Below are positions 32,688 through 41,943 of a stretch of 64,000 bases of DNA, piece by piece (the first letter of the stretch is position 1; the number at the start of each line of letters is the position of its first letter). The DNA lies in NCBI RefSeq assembly GCF_036194065.1, contig NZ_CP108095.1:3844001-3908000 (forward strand), written 5' to 3'. The notes beneath the pieces are model-generated. The model was not told the DNA's origin and searched no databases. It saw nothing but the letters and a program-made list of their open reading frames with translations. A program made the position numbers and the translations under genes. The DNA is from Streptomyces sp. NBC_00239 (GTDB taxonomy: Bacteria > Actinomycetota > Actinomycetes > Streptomycetales > Streptomycetaceae).

Positions 32688-35600
32688 TCAGCGGCGCCGG
32701 CGGCCGCCGCGCGGGTCCTCGTCCGGGTCGTGCGGCCCGAGCAGCTCGTCCGCCAGGCTCGGCAGGTCGTCGAGCGGCGTCTCCTCCGCCCAGTCCGAAC
32801 GGCGCCGGGGCCGGCCCGACTCGTCGACCTGCGGAAGCTCGCGCGTCCGGTCGTTGGCACCCTCGGGGGCGGCGGGCGACTCATCCCGGAAGATCCCCTG
32901 CGGGAACCGGTCCGCCGGCCCGTCGTCCGTGCGCACGGGCGGGAGCACGGCCGTCTCGTCCACACCCCTCGGGTCCCTTACGGGCGGCAGCACGGCGGTT
33001 TCCTCGACCCCGCGCGGATCCCGTACGGGCGGCAGCACGGCGGTCTCGTCGACGGCGCGCGGGTCCACCTGCGGCACCGGGACGGTCTGCGTGATGTCGT
33101 CGGGCCGGACCAGCGGGGTCTCGACCGTCACCGCCTCGTCCGCCGGAACGGACTCGCCCGCCCCGACCGGGGCGGCGGGCGCGGCAGCCTGCGTCTCGGC
33201 AGGGGCCGGGGAAGGCGACGGGGCCGGGGCGTCGGCCGGGGCGGCCTTCGTCATCGGCACCTTCGGCGCGGCGGCCGCACCGCCGGCCGTACCCACACCG
33301 GCGGCCGTCCCCGTACCCGAAGCCGTCTCGGCCACCGGCGCCGAAGCAGAGGCCGCGGCCGTTCCGACGGCCCCGCCGGCACCAGGTCCCGCAGCCGAAG
33401 CCGCTGCGGCCGTCGCCGCGGCAGCAGCCGCCGCGGCCGCGGACGCCTCCGCCAGCCGGCGCGCCTCCTCCGCCTTCAGCAGCGCTTCTTCCGCCTTGCG
33501 CTGCTTCTCCCGGCGCCGCTCGGCCGCCTCCGCGGCCAGCAGCGCCTCCTCTTCGGCCTGCTTGCGCAACCGCTCGTGCTCCGCGGCCCGGGCCTTCTCC
33601 TCGGCCTCCAGCCTGGCCTTCTCCTCCTCGGCCTTGCGGCGCGCCTCTTCCTCGGCACGCAGCCGGGCCTCCTCGGCCCGCAGCCGCTCCTCCTCCGCCT
33701 TGCGGCGCGCCTCTTCCTCCGCGCGCTGCCGGGCCTCTTCGGCCTCGCGGGCCTTGCGCGCCTCTTCCTCGGCGCGCAGCCGCTCTTCCTCGGCCTTGCG
33801 GCGGGCTTCCTCCTCGGCCTTGGCCTTGGCTTCCGCCTCCAGCCGGGCCCGCTCCTCCTCCGCCTTGCGGAGGGCCTCCTCCTCGGCGAGCCGGCGCGCC
33901 TCGGCCTGCGCGGCCAGCTCCGCCTCCGACATCGGCAGGACCCGGTCGAGGCGGTGGCGCACGACCGTGGTCACCGACTCGGGGTCCTGGCCCGCGTCCA
34001 CGACCAGGTAGCGCGCCGGGTCGGCGGCGGCCAGGGTCAGGAACCCGGACCGGACCCGCTGGTGGAATTCGGCGGGCTCCGACTCCAGCCGGTCCGGGGC
34101 CTCCGTGAAGCGTTCGCGCGCCGCCTCGGGCGAGACGTCCAGCAGCACCGTCAGGTGCGGGACCAGGCCGTCCGTCGCCCACCGCGAGATCCGCGCGATC
34201 TCGGTCGGCGACAGGTCGCGGCCCGCGCCCTGGTACGCCACCGAGGAGTCGATGTACCGGTCCGAGATGACGACCGCGCCCCGCTCCAGCGCGGGCCGCA
34301 CCACGGTGTCCACGTGCTCGGCGCGGTCGGCGGCGTACATGAGCGCCTCCGCACGGTTCGACAGGCCGGCCGAAGACACGTCCAGCAGGATCGACCGCAG
34401 CCGCTTGCCGACCGGTGTGGCGCCCGGCTCGCGGGTCACGACCACCTCGTGTCCCTTGCCGCGGATCCACTCGGCGAGCGCGTTGACCTGCGTGGACTTG
34501 CCCGCGCCGTCGCCGCCCTCCAGGGCGATGAAGAATCCGGTCGGCGACGGCAGCTGGGCGGGCTCGCCGCCGCGCAGCGCGTCCCGCAGGTCGCGCCGCA
34601 GCGGCACGCCCTGTCGGTCGTCGGCGCGCGCCAGGACGATCACCGCGACGGGCAGCAGCAGCGCGCCGACCAGCATCAGGGTGAAGGCCGCGCCGCCGTG
34701 CGCGAAGACGACGTCGCCGTCGGCCAGCCGGTGCGGGCCGATGGCGGCCGCGAGCAGCGGCGCGGCGACCGTGCCGACCGCCACGGCGATCCGTACGACG
34801 GCGTGCAGGTGCTCGGTGAGCCGGGCCCGCCGGAACTCCTCGGTCTCCTGGTCGAGCAGCGCGTGGCCGGTGCTGGCGGCGACGCCCGCTCCCACACCGG
34901 CGACCAGCGCCAGGAACAGCACGGTGGCCGTGTCCGCGACCAGCCCGGTCGCGAGCAGCGCGAAGCCGGTCAGCGCTATCGCCAGCGCGAGCAGCCGCCG
35001 CCGGGAGAGCCCGGGCACCACCTTGCCGGCCTGCGCGGCGCGGATCCCGAGTACGGTGCCGCCGCTGAGGGCGAGCACGAGCAGCGCGAACGCCACGGGG
35101 CCGCCGCCCAGGTCGTCGGCGTGCAGTGCGGTGAGCGCCACCGCGGAGGCGATGGCTCCGGCGACCGCCGCGCAGGCGAGGACGAGGAGCGGAATCGCCC
35201 CGGTGCGGCCCTTGTCGGGCCGGTCCGCGTACGCCGGGGGCCGCAGCCCGGCCAGCGGCGAGCGCGGCCGCGGCGTCGAGCCGTCCGGCAGGAGCAGCGG
35301 TACGAGCAGCGACACGGACGCCGCGAACAGCCCGGCCGCCATGTACGAGCCGAGGGCCGCCTGGTGCAGCGAGAACCAGTCCACGCCCAGCCCCAGCAGC
35401 TTGCCGAGGAGCCCGGCCACGACCAGCGCCGCGGCCGCGAGCGGCAGCGCGACGAATCCGGTGCGCAGCGACAGCCGCCGCAGCGCGTCCAGGTGGTCGG
35501 GGAGCGGCCGTACGGTCGCTCCCTCCGGGGGCGGCGGGGGCAGCAGCGCGGGCGCCGCGCTCTCGTTGGCGAGGGTCCACAGCCGCTCGGCCACGCCGGA

Positions 35601-36065
35601 CACGAAGGCGGTGACCAGCAGCAGGGTCAGTGCCTGCGCGGGCACCCAGTCGAGCCACAGCGGGGCCACGACGAACAGCGCGAGGCGGAAACCGTCCGCA
35701 CCGATCATCGTCCAGCGGCGGTCGAGCTTGCCCCCCGCCGCGGTGAGCGCGGCCAGCGGGCCCAGGAGTGCGGCCCCGCACAGCAGGGTGGCGGCGATGC
35801 GTACGCCGAAGACGGCGGCGACCGCGAAGGCGGCGCCGCGGTATCCGCCGCCGAAGGAGTCCTCCGCGACGGCGGCCTGGAAGGCCAGGAGAACCAGCAC
35901 CAACAGCGCCAGGGCGTCGCCGACTCCGCTCACCAGCTGCGCGCTCCACAGCCGCCGGAGCGGTGGGATGCGCAGCAGGGACCGCACCGCGCGTTCGCGT
36001 GAGTCTGCGGCAAGGGCTTCGTCGTAGGTGGGGTTCACGACCGTTGGCTGCTCGGCTCGCGTCAT
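32688..36065 (-). CDS. tmk: MFS-like membrane domain fused to thymidylate kinase and a long coiled-coil tail
   Basis: 1125 residues in three parts. Residues 20-490 have 10-12 membrane segments of an MFS-like domain. Residues 507-715 are thymidylate kinase: EGGDGAGKST P-loop, TREPGATPVG (the DR/E-type loop), DRYIDSSVAYQG, and the C-terminal lid. Residues 720-900 form a highly charged coiled coil built of AEEEARRKAEEE-type repeats, followed by a Pro/Ala-rich acidic region with three repeats of VDETAVLPPVRD. TMK phosphorylates dTMP to dTDP. The fusion to a membrane domain is known in Streptomyces and would place dTTP synthesis at the membrane. Confidence 0.9.
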   Translation of the reverse strand: MTRAEQPTVVNPTYDEALAADSRERAVRSLLRIPPLRRLWSAQLVSGVGDALALLVLVLLAFQAAVAEDSFGGGYRGAAFAVAAVFGVRIAATLLCGAALLGPLAALTAAGGKLDRRWTMIGADGFRLALFVVAPLWLDWVPAQALTLLLVTAFVSGVAERLWTLANESAAPALLPPPPPEGATVRPLPDHLDALRRLSLRTGFVALPLAAAALVVAGLLGKLLGLGVDWFSLHQAALGSYMAAGLFAASVSLLVPLLLPDGSTPRPRSPLAGLRPPAYADRPDKGRTGAIPLLVLACAAVAGAIASAVALTALHADDLGGGPVAFALLVLALSGGTVLGIRAAQAGKVVPGLSRRRLLALAIALTGFALLATGLVADTATVLFLALVAGVGAGVAASTGHALLDQETEEFRRARLTEHLHAVVRIAVAVGTVAAPLLAAAIGPHRLADGDVVFAHGGAAFTLMLVGALLLPVAVIVLARADDRQGVPLRRDLRDALRGGEPAQLPSPTGFFIALEGGDGAGKSTQVNALAEWIRGKGHEVVVTREPGATPVGKRLRSILLDVSSAGLSNRAEALMYAADRAEHVDTVVRPALERGAVVISDRYIDSSVAYQGAGRDLSPTEIARISRWATDGLVPHLTVLLDVSPEAARERFTEAPDRLESEPAEFHQRVRSGFLTLAAADPARYLVVDAGQDPESVTTVVRHRLDRVLPMSEAELAAQAEARRLAEEEALRKAEEERARLEAEAKAKAEEEARRKAEEERLRAEEEARKAREAEEARQRAEEEARRKAEEERLRAEEARLRAEEEARRKAEEEKARLEAEEKARAAEHERLRKQAEEEALLAAEAAERRREKQRKAEEALLKAEEARRLAEASAAAAAAAAATAAAASAAGPGAGGAVGTAAASASAPVAETASGTGTAAGVGTAGGAAAAPKVPMTKAAPADAPAPSPSPAPAETQAAAPAAPVGAGESVPADEAVTVETPLVRPDDITQTVPVPQVDPRAVDETAVLPPVRDPRGVEETAVLPPVRDPRGVDETAVLPPVRTDDGPADRFPQGIFRDESPAAPEGANDRTRELPQVDESGRPRRRSDWAEETPLDDLPSLADELLGPHDPDEDPRGGRRRR

Positions 36066-36164
36066 CCGCCCAGCCTATCCGCTGTGTCCGGTGGTGCGGG
36101 CGCGGTGCTGACGCCCGCACCCCCACCCCTGCCGCGCCCGCCCCGCGCCCGTACCCCGGGAAGG

Positions 36165-36204
36165 GCCGAGGGCCCCGGGACCGAACGGTCCCGGGGCCCT
36201 CGGC
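36165..36204. terminator. Perfect 18-bp hairpin between tmk and topA
   Basis: GCCGAGGGCCCCGGGACC and its exact complement surround a four-base loop. It lies downstream of topA (minus) and just upstream of the fused kinase gene, so topA and tmk are probably separate transcripts. Confidence 0.85.
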
Positions 36205-36233
36205 CTCGTCCTGTGCTGCCGTGGCCGGCCGGA

Positions 36234-39092
36234 CTACTCGTCCGCCGGCGCGGCCGCCGTCTTCTTCGCCGCGGTCTTCTTCGCCGTGGCCGTCTTGGCC
36301 GCGGCGGCCGTGGTCGTCTTCTTCGCCGCCGTCGTCTTCTTGGCGGTCGTCTTCTTGGCGGCGGCCGTGGTCTTCTTGGCCGCCGTCTTCTTCGCGGGCG
36401 CCTTCTTCGCGGTCTTCTTGGCCGGAGCCTTCGCCCGCTTCTCCGCCAGCAGCTCGTAGCCGCGCTCCGGCGTGATCGTCTCGACGTCGTCGTCCCGGCG
36501 CAGCGTCGCGTTCGTCTCGCCGTCCGTCACGTACGGCCCGAAGCGGCCGTCCTTGACCACGACCGGGCGCTCGCTGACCGGGTCGGTGCCCAGTTCCTTG
36601 AGCGGCGGCTTGGCGGCGGCCCGGCCGCGCTGCTTGGGCTGCGCGTAGATCGCCAGCGCCTCGTCGAGCGTGATGCTGAAGAGCTGGTCCTCGGTCTCCA
36701 GGGACCGCGAGTCCGTGCCCTTCTTCAGGTACGGGCCGTAGCGGCCGTTCTGGGCCGTGATCTCCACGCCCTCGGCGTCCGCGCCGACCACGCGCGGCAG
36801 CGACATCAGCTTGAGCGCGTCGTCCAGGGTGACCGTGTCGAGCGCCATGGACTTGAAGAGCGAGGCCGTGCGCGGCTTCACCGCGTTCTTGCCGGTCTTC
36901 GGGGTGCCCTCGGGAAGGATCTCCGTGACGTACGGGCCGTAGCGGCCGTCCTTCGCGACGATCTCGTTGCCGCTGACGGGGTCCTTGCCGAGCTCGAACT
37001 CGCCGCTCGGCTTCGCGAACAGCTCCTCCGCGTACTCCACCGTCAGCTCGTCGGGCGCCAGGTCGTCGGGCACGTCGGCCCGCTGGTGGCCCTCGGTGTC
37101 CTTCTCGCCGCGCTCGACGTACGGGCCGTAGCGGCCCACGCGCAGCACGACGCCCTCGCCGACCGGGAACGACGAGATCTCGCGCGCGTCGATCGCGCCG
37201 AGGTCCGTCACCAGCTCCTTGAGGCCGCCCAGGTGGTCGCCGTCGCCGTTGCCGGCCTCGGCGGCCGTGCCCTTGGCGGCCGCGGCGGCGCCGCCGCCCT
37301 CGCTGCCGAAGTAGAAGCGCTTGAGCCACGGCACGGACTGCGCCTCGCCCCGCGCGATGCGGTCGAGGTCGTCCTCCATCTTGGCGGTGAAGTCGTAGTC
37401 GACGAGCCGGCCGAAGTGCTTCTCCAGCAGGTTGACCACGGCGAAGCTCAGGAAGGACGGCACCAGGGCCGTGCCCTTCTTGAAGACGTACCCGCGGTCG
37501 AGGATGGTGCCGATGATCGAGGCGTAGGTCGACGGGCGGCCGATCTCGCGCTCTTCGAGCTCCTTGACCAGCGAGGCCTCGGTGTAGCGGGCCGGCGGCT
37601 TGGTCGAGTGCCCGTCCGCCGTGATCTCCTCGGCGGTCAGCGCGTCGCCCTCGGCGACCTGCGGCAGCCGCTTCTCGCGGTCGTCGAGCTCGGCGTTCGG
37701 GTCGTCGGCGCCTTCGACGTAGGCCTTCATGAAGCCGTGGAAGGTGATCGTCTTGCCGGAGGCCGTGAACTCGGCGTCGCGGCCGTCGGAGGCCGTGCCG
37801 CCGATCCGCACGGTGACGGAGTTGCCGACCGCGTCCTTCATCTGGGAGGCGACGGTGCGCTTCCAGATCAGCTCGTACAGCCGGAACTGGTCGCCGGTCA
37901 GGCCGGTCTCGGCCGGAGTGCGGAAACGATCACCCGAAGGACGGATCGCCTCGTGCGCCTCCTGCGCGTTCTTGACCTTGCCCGCGTAGACGCGGGGCTT
38001 CTCCGGCAGGTAGTCGGCGCCGTACAGCTGCGTGACCTGCGCCCGGGCCGCCGTCACGGCGGTGTCGGACAGGATCGTGGAGTCCGTACGCATGTAGGTG
38101 ATGAAGCCGTTCTCGTACAGCTTCTGGGCCACCTGCATGGTCGCCTTGGCGCCGAAGCCGAGCTTGCGGCTCGCCTCCTGCTGGAGCGTGGTCGTGCGGA
38201 ACGGCGCGTACGGCGAGCGGCGGTACGGCTTCGACTCGACCGAACGCACGGCGAAGGAGGTCTCGGCGAGCGCGGCCGCCAGGGCCCGGGCGTTCGCCTC
38301 GTCCAGGTGCAGGACGTCGCTCTTGAGCTGCCCGTTCGACCCGAAGTCGCGGCCCTGCGCGATGCGCCGGCCGTCCACCGTGTTCAGGCGGGCGACCAGG
38401 TTCGAGGGGTCGGACGCGTCACCGGCGCGGCCGGTGGCGAAGGTGCCGGTCAGGTCCCAGTACGAGGCGGAGCGGAAGGCGATGCGCTCGCGCTCCCGCT
38501 CGACGACGAGGCGGGTGGCGACGGACTGCACGCGGCCCGCCGACAGGCGCGGCATGACCTTCTTCCACAGGACCGGCGAGACCTCGTAGCCGTAGAGGCG
38601 GTCGAGGATGCGGCGGGTCTCCTGGGCGTCGACCATGCGCTGGTTCAGCTCGCGCGGGTTGGCGACGGCGTCGCGGATCGCGTCCTTGGTGATCTCGTGG
38701 AAGACCATCCGGTGGACGGGAACCTTGGGCTTGAGGACTTCCTGCAGGTGCCACGCGATGGCTTCGCCCTCGCGGTCCTCATCGGTGGCGAGGAAGAGTT
38801 CGTCGGACTCGGCGAGCAGTTCCTTGAGCTTGCGGACCTGCGCCTTCTTGTCCGCGTTGACGACGTAGATGGGCTGGAAGTCGTGTTCGACGTCCACGCC
38901 GAGGCGGCGCACCTCGCCCGTGTACTTGTCGGGCACCTCGGCGGCGCCGTTCGGGAGGTCGCGGATGTGCCCGACGCTCGCCTCGACGACGTACCCCGGT
39001 CCGAGGTAGCCCTTGATCGTCTTCGCCTTGGCAGGAGACTCGACGATGACGAGTCGGCGGCCGCCCTTTGCGGTCTCGCTAGTCGGGGACAA
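36234..39092 (-). CDS. topA: DNA topoisomerase I
   Basis: 952 residues from TTG 39092 (starts SPTSETAKGG after the initiator; an open extension to 39158 lacks family support). Toprim domain at 14-140 (VIVESPAKAKTI, then DEDREGEAIAW), catalytic region with Tyr333 in FITYMRTDS and LSAGRVQSVATRL (about 175). Instead of zinc fingers the C-terminus has at least four repeats around GRYGPYV and a long Lys/Ala tail (KKTAAKKTT type), as in other Streptomyces TopA. It relaxes negative supercoils. 952 residues is also the length I recall for S. coelicolor TopA. Confidence 0.95.
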   Translation of the reverse strand: MSPTSETAKGGRRLVIVESPAKAKTIKGYLGPGYVVEASVGHIRDLPNGAAEVPDKYTGEVRRLGVDVEHDFQPIYVVNADKKAQVRKLKELLAESDELFLATDEDREGEAIAWHLQEVLKPKVPVHRMVFHEITKDAIRDAVANPRELNQRMVDAQETRRILDRLYGYEVSPVLWKKVMPRLSAGRVQSVATRLVVERERERIAFRSASYWDLTGTFATGRAGDASDPSNLVARLNTVDGRRIAQGRDFGSNGQLKSDVLHLDEANARALAAALAETSFAVRSVESKPYRRSPYAPFRTTTLQQEASRKLGFGAKATMQVAQKLYENGFITYMRTDSTILSDTAVTAARAQVTQLYGADYLPEKPRVYAGKVKNAQEAHEAIRPSGDRFRTPAETGLTGDQFRLYELIWKRTVASQMKDAVGNSVTVRIGGTASDGRDAEFTASGKTITFHGFMKAYVEGADDPNAELDDREKRLPQVAEGDALTAEEITADGHSTKPPARYTEASLVKELEEREIGRPSTYASIIGTILDRGYVFKKGTALVPSFLSFAVVNLLEKHFGRLVDYDFTAKMEDDLDRIARGEAQSVPWLKRFYFGSEGGGAAAAAKGTAAEAGNGDGDHLGGLKELVTDLGAIDAREISSFPVGEGVVLRVGRYGPYVERGEKDTEGHQRADVPDDLAPDELTVEYAEELFAKPSGEFELGKDPVSGNEIVAKDGRYGPYVTEILPEGTPKTGKNAVKPRTASLFKSMALDTVTLDDALKLMSLPRVVGADAEGVEITAQNGRYGPYLKKGTDSRSLETEDQLFSITLDEALAIYAQPKQRGRAAAKPPLKELGTDPVSERPVVVKDGRFGPYVTDGETNATLRRDDDVETITPERGYELLAEKRAKAPAKKTAKKAPAKKTAAKKTTAAAKKTTAKKTTAAKKTTTAAAAKTATAKKTAAKKTAAAPADE

Positions 39093-39321
39093 CTTGGCTC
39101 TTCTCTCCGGTCGGCACTCGGTCGCGGTACGGCGACGCTGCGGAGTGTGACGGTACAACCCGCCCCCGTGTCAAACGGCAGAAGCCCGCAACGGCCACTC
39201 GAACGGTAACCCGACTAGTGCCATTCCTGCCGCCCGGATGCCGCCGTCGGCACCGGACCAGTGGTTCCCCACCCGTCCACGAACCATTCTCGACCTCTCC
39301 ATCCGGCCTTCACCGACTACG

Positions 39322-39519
39322 TCACATCCGGGTGAAACACCACACCCCGAGGGTCAGCGACAGACCTCCGGCCAGCAGCGCGGCGGGCACCGCCACGGCC
39401 GGGCGCACCCCGTCCGCCACCGGCCGGCGCCGCGCCGCCCGCGTCCCCGTCCAGGCCAGCAGCCCGGCCCCGAACAGCACGAACGTCATCCCGGCGAAGA
39501 CCGCGGGTCCGCTCTCCAT
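39322..39519 (-). CDS. Small membrane protein, 65 aa
   Basis: A strong AAGGGGG site precedes ATG 39519. Two hydrophobic helices (AVFAGMTFVLFGAGLLAW and AVPAALLAGGLSLTLGVW) flank a short basic loop. Function unknown. It stands alone between topA and a methyltransferase gene. Confidence 0.65.
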   Translation of the reverse strand: MESGPAVFAGMTFVLFGAGLLAWTGTRAARRRPVADGVRPAVAVPAALLAGGLSLTLGVWCFTRM

Positions 39520-39609
39520 GCCACGCCCCCTTCTCTCGCCGGGAGCGTGGCACGGGCCGCTGGACGGACTGCCGAAATCGGCGCGAACCCCAGGTGAACT
39601 CAGGTGGAC

Positions 39610-41130
39610 TCAGCCGGCGTCCGTGGTCCGTACGGGATCCAGGAAGCCCTGCTCGACCAGCATCCTGATCGCCTCGGGGGTCCGGTCCCGCAGCAGCACC
39701 GGGTCCTCCTGGACCAGCTGTGCGATGGCGTCGAGGATCCGGCCGGCGCTCAGTGACCCGTCACACACCCCGGCGAAGCCCGCGCCGACCGTGTCGACCT
39801 TCGTGGCGCGCCGCATCCCGCGGTTCTGCCGCAGCACCACGTGCTCCGGGTCCTCCGCGCCGGGCATGCCGACCTGCTCCTGGACCACTTCCGCGACCAT
39901 CCGGAAGTGGGCCGTCAGCAGCGCGGCGTCGTCGTGGTCGCGCAGGTAGTCCTGGCGCTCGAAGTGCGCCCGCACCGTGTCGCCCAGCGGCTGCTCCACG
40001 GGGTGCGGCCATTCCTCGATCACCACGGACGGCTCCTCGGCGCCCGACTTCCGCAGCGTGATCCAGCCGAATCCGACGGCCTTCGTCTTGCGCGCCTCGA
40101 ACTCCTCCAGCCAGTCCTCGTACCGCTGCGCGTACTCCTCGGGCCCGGAGCGGTGGTCACCCGCGTCGCGCAGCCACAGCTCGGCGTACTGGGTGACGTC
40201 CTGTACGTCGCGCTGCACGATCCACGCGTCGCAGCCGCGCGGCACCCAGGACCGCACACGGTCCCGCCAGTCCTCGCCCTCGACGTGCTGCCAGTTGGCC
40301 AGGAACTGCGCGTACCCGCCGTCGTTCAGGTGGGCGCCGGCCTGCTGGACCAGCGTCCGGCACAGGTCGTCGCCGCCCATCCCGCCGTCCCGGTAGGTCA
40401 GCCGGGCTCCGGGGGAGATCACGAACGGCGGATTCGAGACGATCAGGTCGTACGTGGCCGCGCCGACCGGCTCGAAGAGGGAGCCCGTGAGCAGCTCGGC
40501 CTCGGGCGCGCCGGAGAGCGCGAGGGTGAGCCGGGTGAAGTCGAGGGCGCGCGGATTGACATCGGTGGCGGTGACCCGGGTCGCGTGCTGCGAGGCGTGC
40601 AGCGCCTGGATGCCGGAACCGGCCCCGAGGTCGAGGGCTGAGCCGACCGGGGTCCGCACGGTGATCGCGGCCAGGGTGGTGGACGCCCCGCCGACACCGA
40701 GGACCACGCCCTCCTCGCGGCTGCCGATGCCGCCGGCGCCGCCGACCGCGCAGCCGAGGTCGGAGACGATGAACCAGTCCTCGCCCGCGGGTCCGCCGTA
40801 CGGCCGCACGTCGACGCACGCGTGCACCTCGTCGCCCTCGCGGCGCAGCCAGCCGTCGGCGAGGGCGTCTTCGAGGGGCAGCGCGGCCGCCGCGTGGACG
40901 GCGGGCACCGGTCGCTGGAGCAGGAACAGCCGGACGAGGGTGTGGAGCGGCCCGTCCCCCCGGGTGGCGCGCAGGGCGGGAACGGTCTCGCTGCGGGCGA
41001 GCGCGGCGTAGGCGGGGGCGCCGAGCAGGTCGAGCAGGCCGTCGGCGGTGAAGCCGGCGGAGAGCAGGGCGGCGCGCAGTTGGGCGGCACGGTCGGGCGA
41101 GGGAAGGCTGGTGGTACTCACGGTTCCCAT
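39610..41130 (-). CDS. Class I SAM-dependent methyltransferase
   Basis: 506 residues from ATG 41130 (GTG 41121 is an alternative). An N-terminal helical domain (1-130) precedes the Rossmann methyltransferase: LDLGAGSGIQALHAS (motif I), TATDVNPRAL (motif II), LIVSNPPFVISP (motif IV, NPPF). This NPPF signature suggests methylation of an exocyclic amine or a glutamine, as in PrmC/RlmG-type enzymes. The C-terminal 150 residues are an extra helical/beta domain. Substrate unknown. Confidence 0.85.
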   Translation of the reverse strand: MGTVSTTSLPSPDRAAQLRAALLSAGFTADGLLDLLGAPAYAALARSETVPALRATRGDGPLHTLVRLFLLQRPVPAVHAAAALPLEDALADGWLRREGDEVHACVDVRPYGGPAGEDWFIVSDLGCAVGGAGGIGSREEGVVLGVGGASTTLAAITVRTPVGSALDLGAGSGIQALHASQHATRVTATDVNPRALDFTRLTLALSGAPEAELLTGSLFEPVGAATYDLIVSNPPFVISPGARLTYRDGGMGGDDLCRTLVQQAGAHLNDGGYAQFLANWQHVEGEDWRDRVRSWVPRGCDAWIVQRDVQDVTQYAELWLRDAGDHRSGPEEYAQRYEDWLEEFEARKTKAVGFGWITLRKSGAEEPSVVIEEWPHPVEQPLGDTVRAHFERQDYLRDHDDAALLTAHFRMVAEVVQEQVGMPGAEDPEHVVLRQNRGMRRATKVDTVGAGFAGVCDGSLSAGRILDAIAQLVQEDPVLLRDRTPEAIRMLVEQGFLDPVRTTDAG

Positions 41131-41238
41131 TGTGTCGGCTCGCCCTGCCGATCGGCGCGACGTGTCCACAGGCCCGCCGATTCGTATGACCGCCGCCGGT
41201 GTGCCGGATGCCGGAACACCGGCGGCCGCCCGGGCCGG

Positions 41239-41805
41239 TCAGCTCTGCGCCGGGGCCGGGGCCTCGGTGCGCTGGCAGCTCTTCTGGTTCTTCATCGCCT
41301 TGCCGAGCTCACCGGACTGAAGCTTCGTCAGGGCCTCGTTGCCGCTCTTGCTGAGCTTGTCGAGCTCGCCGGCGATGTCCTTGAGACCGTCGGCGAACTT
41401 GGCCTGGTCCTTGCTGTCGAGGCCGTCGACCTTGGTCTTCAGCTTCGCGTACGAGGCGGAGATGCCGTTGAGTTCGGCGACCGCGTCGGCCGCGGTCGTC
41501 TTGCCGTCCTTGACGGGCGGCTCCCCGGCGCCCTGCACGGCCGCGCCCATGGACCTGTAGGCCTCGGACATCGCCTGGAACGCGGCCGAGTCGGTCTTCT
41601 GGACCACCTCGGCCTTGCTCTGGTCGGTGGTCTCCTTCTGGATCGCGGCGTTGGCGTCCTCGATCTTCTTGACCTGCGGCTGCACCTGGTCGCAGACCTT
41701 CTTGGCCCAGTCGTTGACCTTCTTTTCGCTGTCGTCTCCGCAGCCGGACAGCACGAGTACCAGCACCGCACCGCCGGACACCGCGGCCGCAAGCTTCTTG
41801 TTCAC
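41239..41805 (-). CDS. Small secreted lipoprotein
   Basis: 188 residues from GTG 41805 with AAGGGA upstream. Signal peptide (KKLAAAVSGGAVLVLVLSGC) with lipobox LSGC at Cys22; the mature part is helical and Lys-rich (KKVCDQVQPQVKKIEDANAA). One Cys near residue 33 and one near the C-terminus could bond. No family recognised. It lies downstream of the pyrophosphatase gene on the same strand, with a terminator between. Confidence 0.8.
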   Translation of the reverse strand: MNKKLAAAVSGGAVLVLVLSGCGDDSEKKVNDWAKKVCDQVQPQVKKIEDANAAIQKETTDQSKAEVVQKTDSAAFQAMSEAYRSMGAAVQGAGEPPVKDGKTTAADAVAELNGISASYAKLKTKVDGLDSKDQAKFADGLKDIAGELDKLSKSGNEALTKLQSGELGKAMKNQKSCQRTEAPAPAQS

Positions 41806-41871
41806 CGGATTGGTCCCTTCCAAGGCTCTCGGCCCCGGAACATACACGTCATCCCTGCGGGTACGCAGAAA

Positions 41872-41911
41872 GGCGGACAGACGGCGCGTCAGAGCGCGCC
41901 GCCTGTCCGCC
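41872..41911 (-). terminator. Hairpin after hppA
   Basis: GGCGGACAG and CTGTCCGCC are exact complements with further GGCGCG/CGCGCC pairing inside and a short loop. It would end leftward hppA transcription before the lipoprotein gene. Confidence 0.75.
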
Positions 41912-41943
41912 GTTCGGGCGCACCGGCCCCGGGGGCCCTGAGG

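Noticed and set aside
31542..36002. 1486-codon plus-strand frame antisense to holB and tmk
   Set aside because: Composition is a mirror of the tmk coding strand; no motif, no ribosome-binding site.
32881..37329. 1482-codon minus-strand frame across tmk and topA
   Set aside because: Gly/Arg-rich out-of-frame reading of two well-identified genes.
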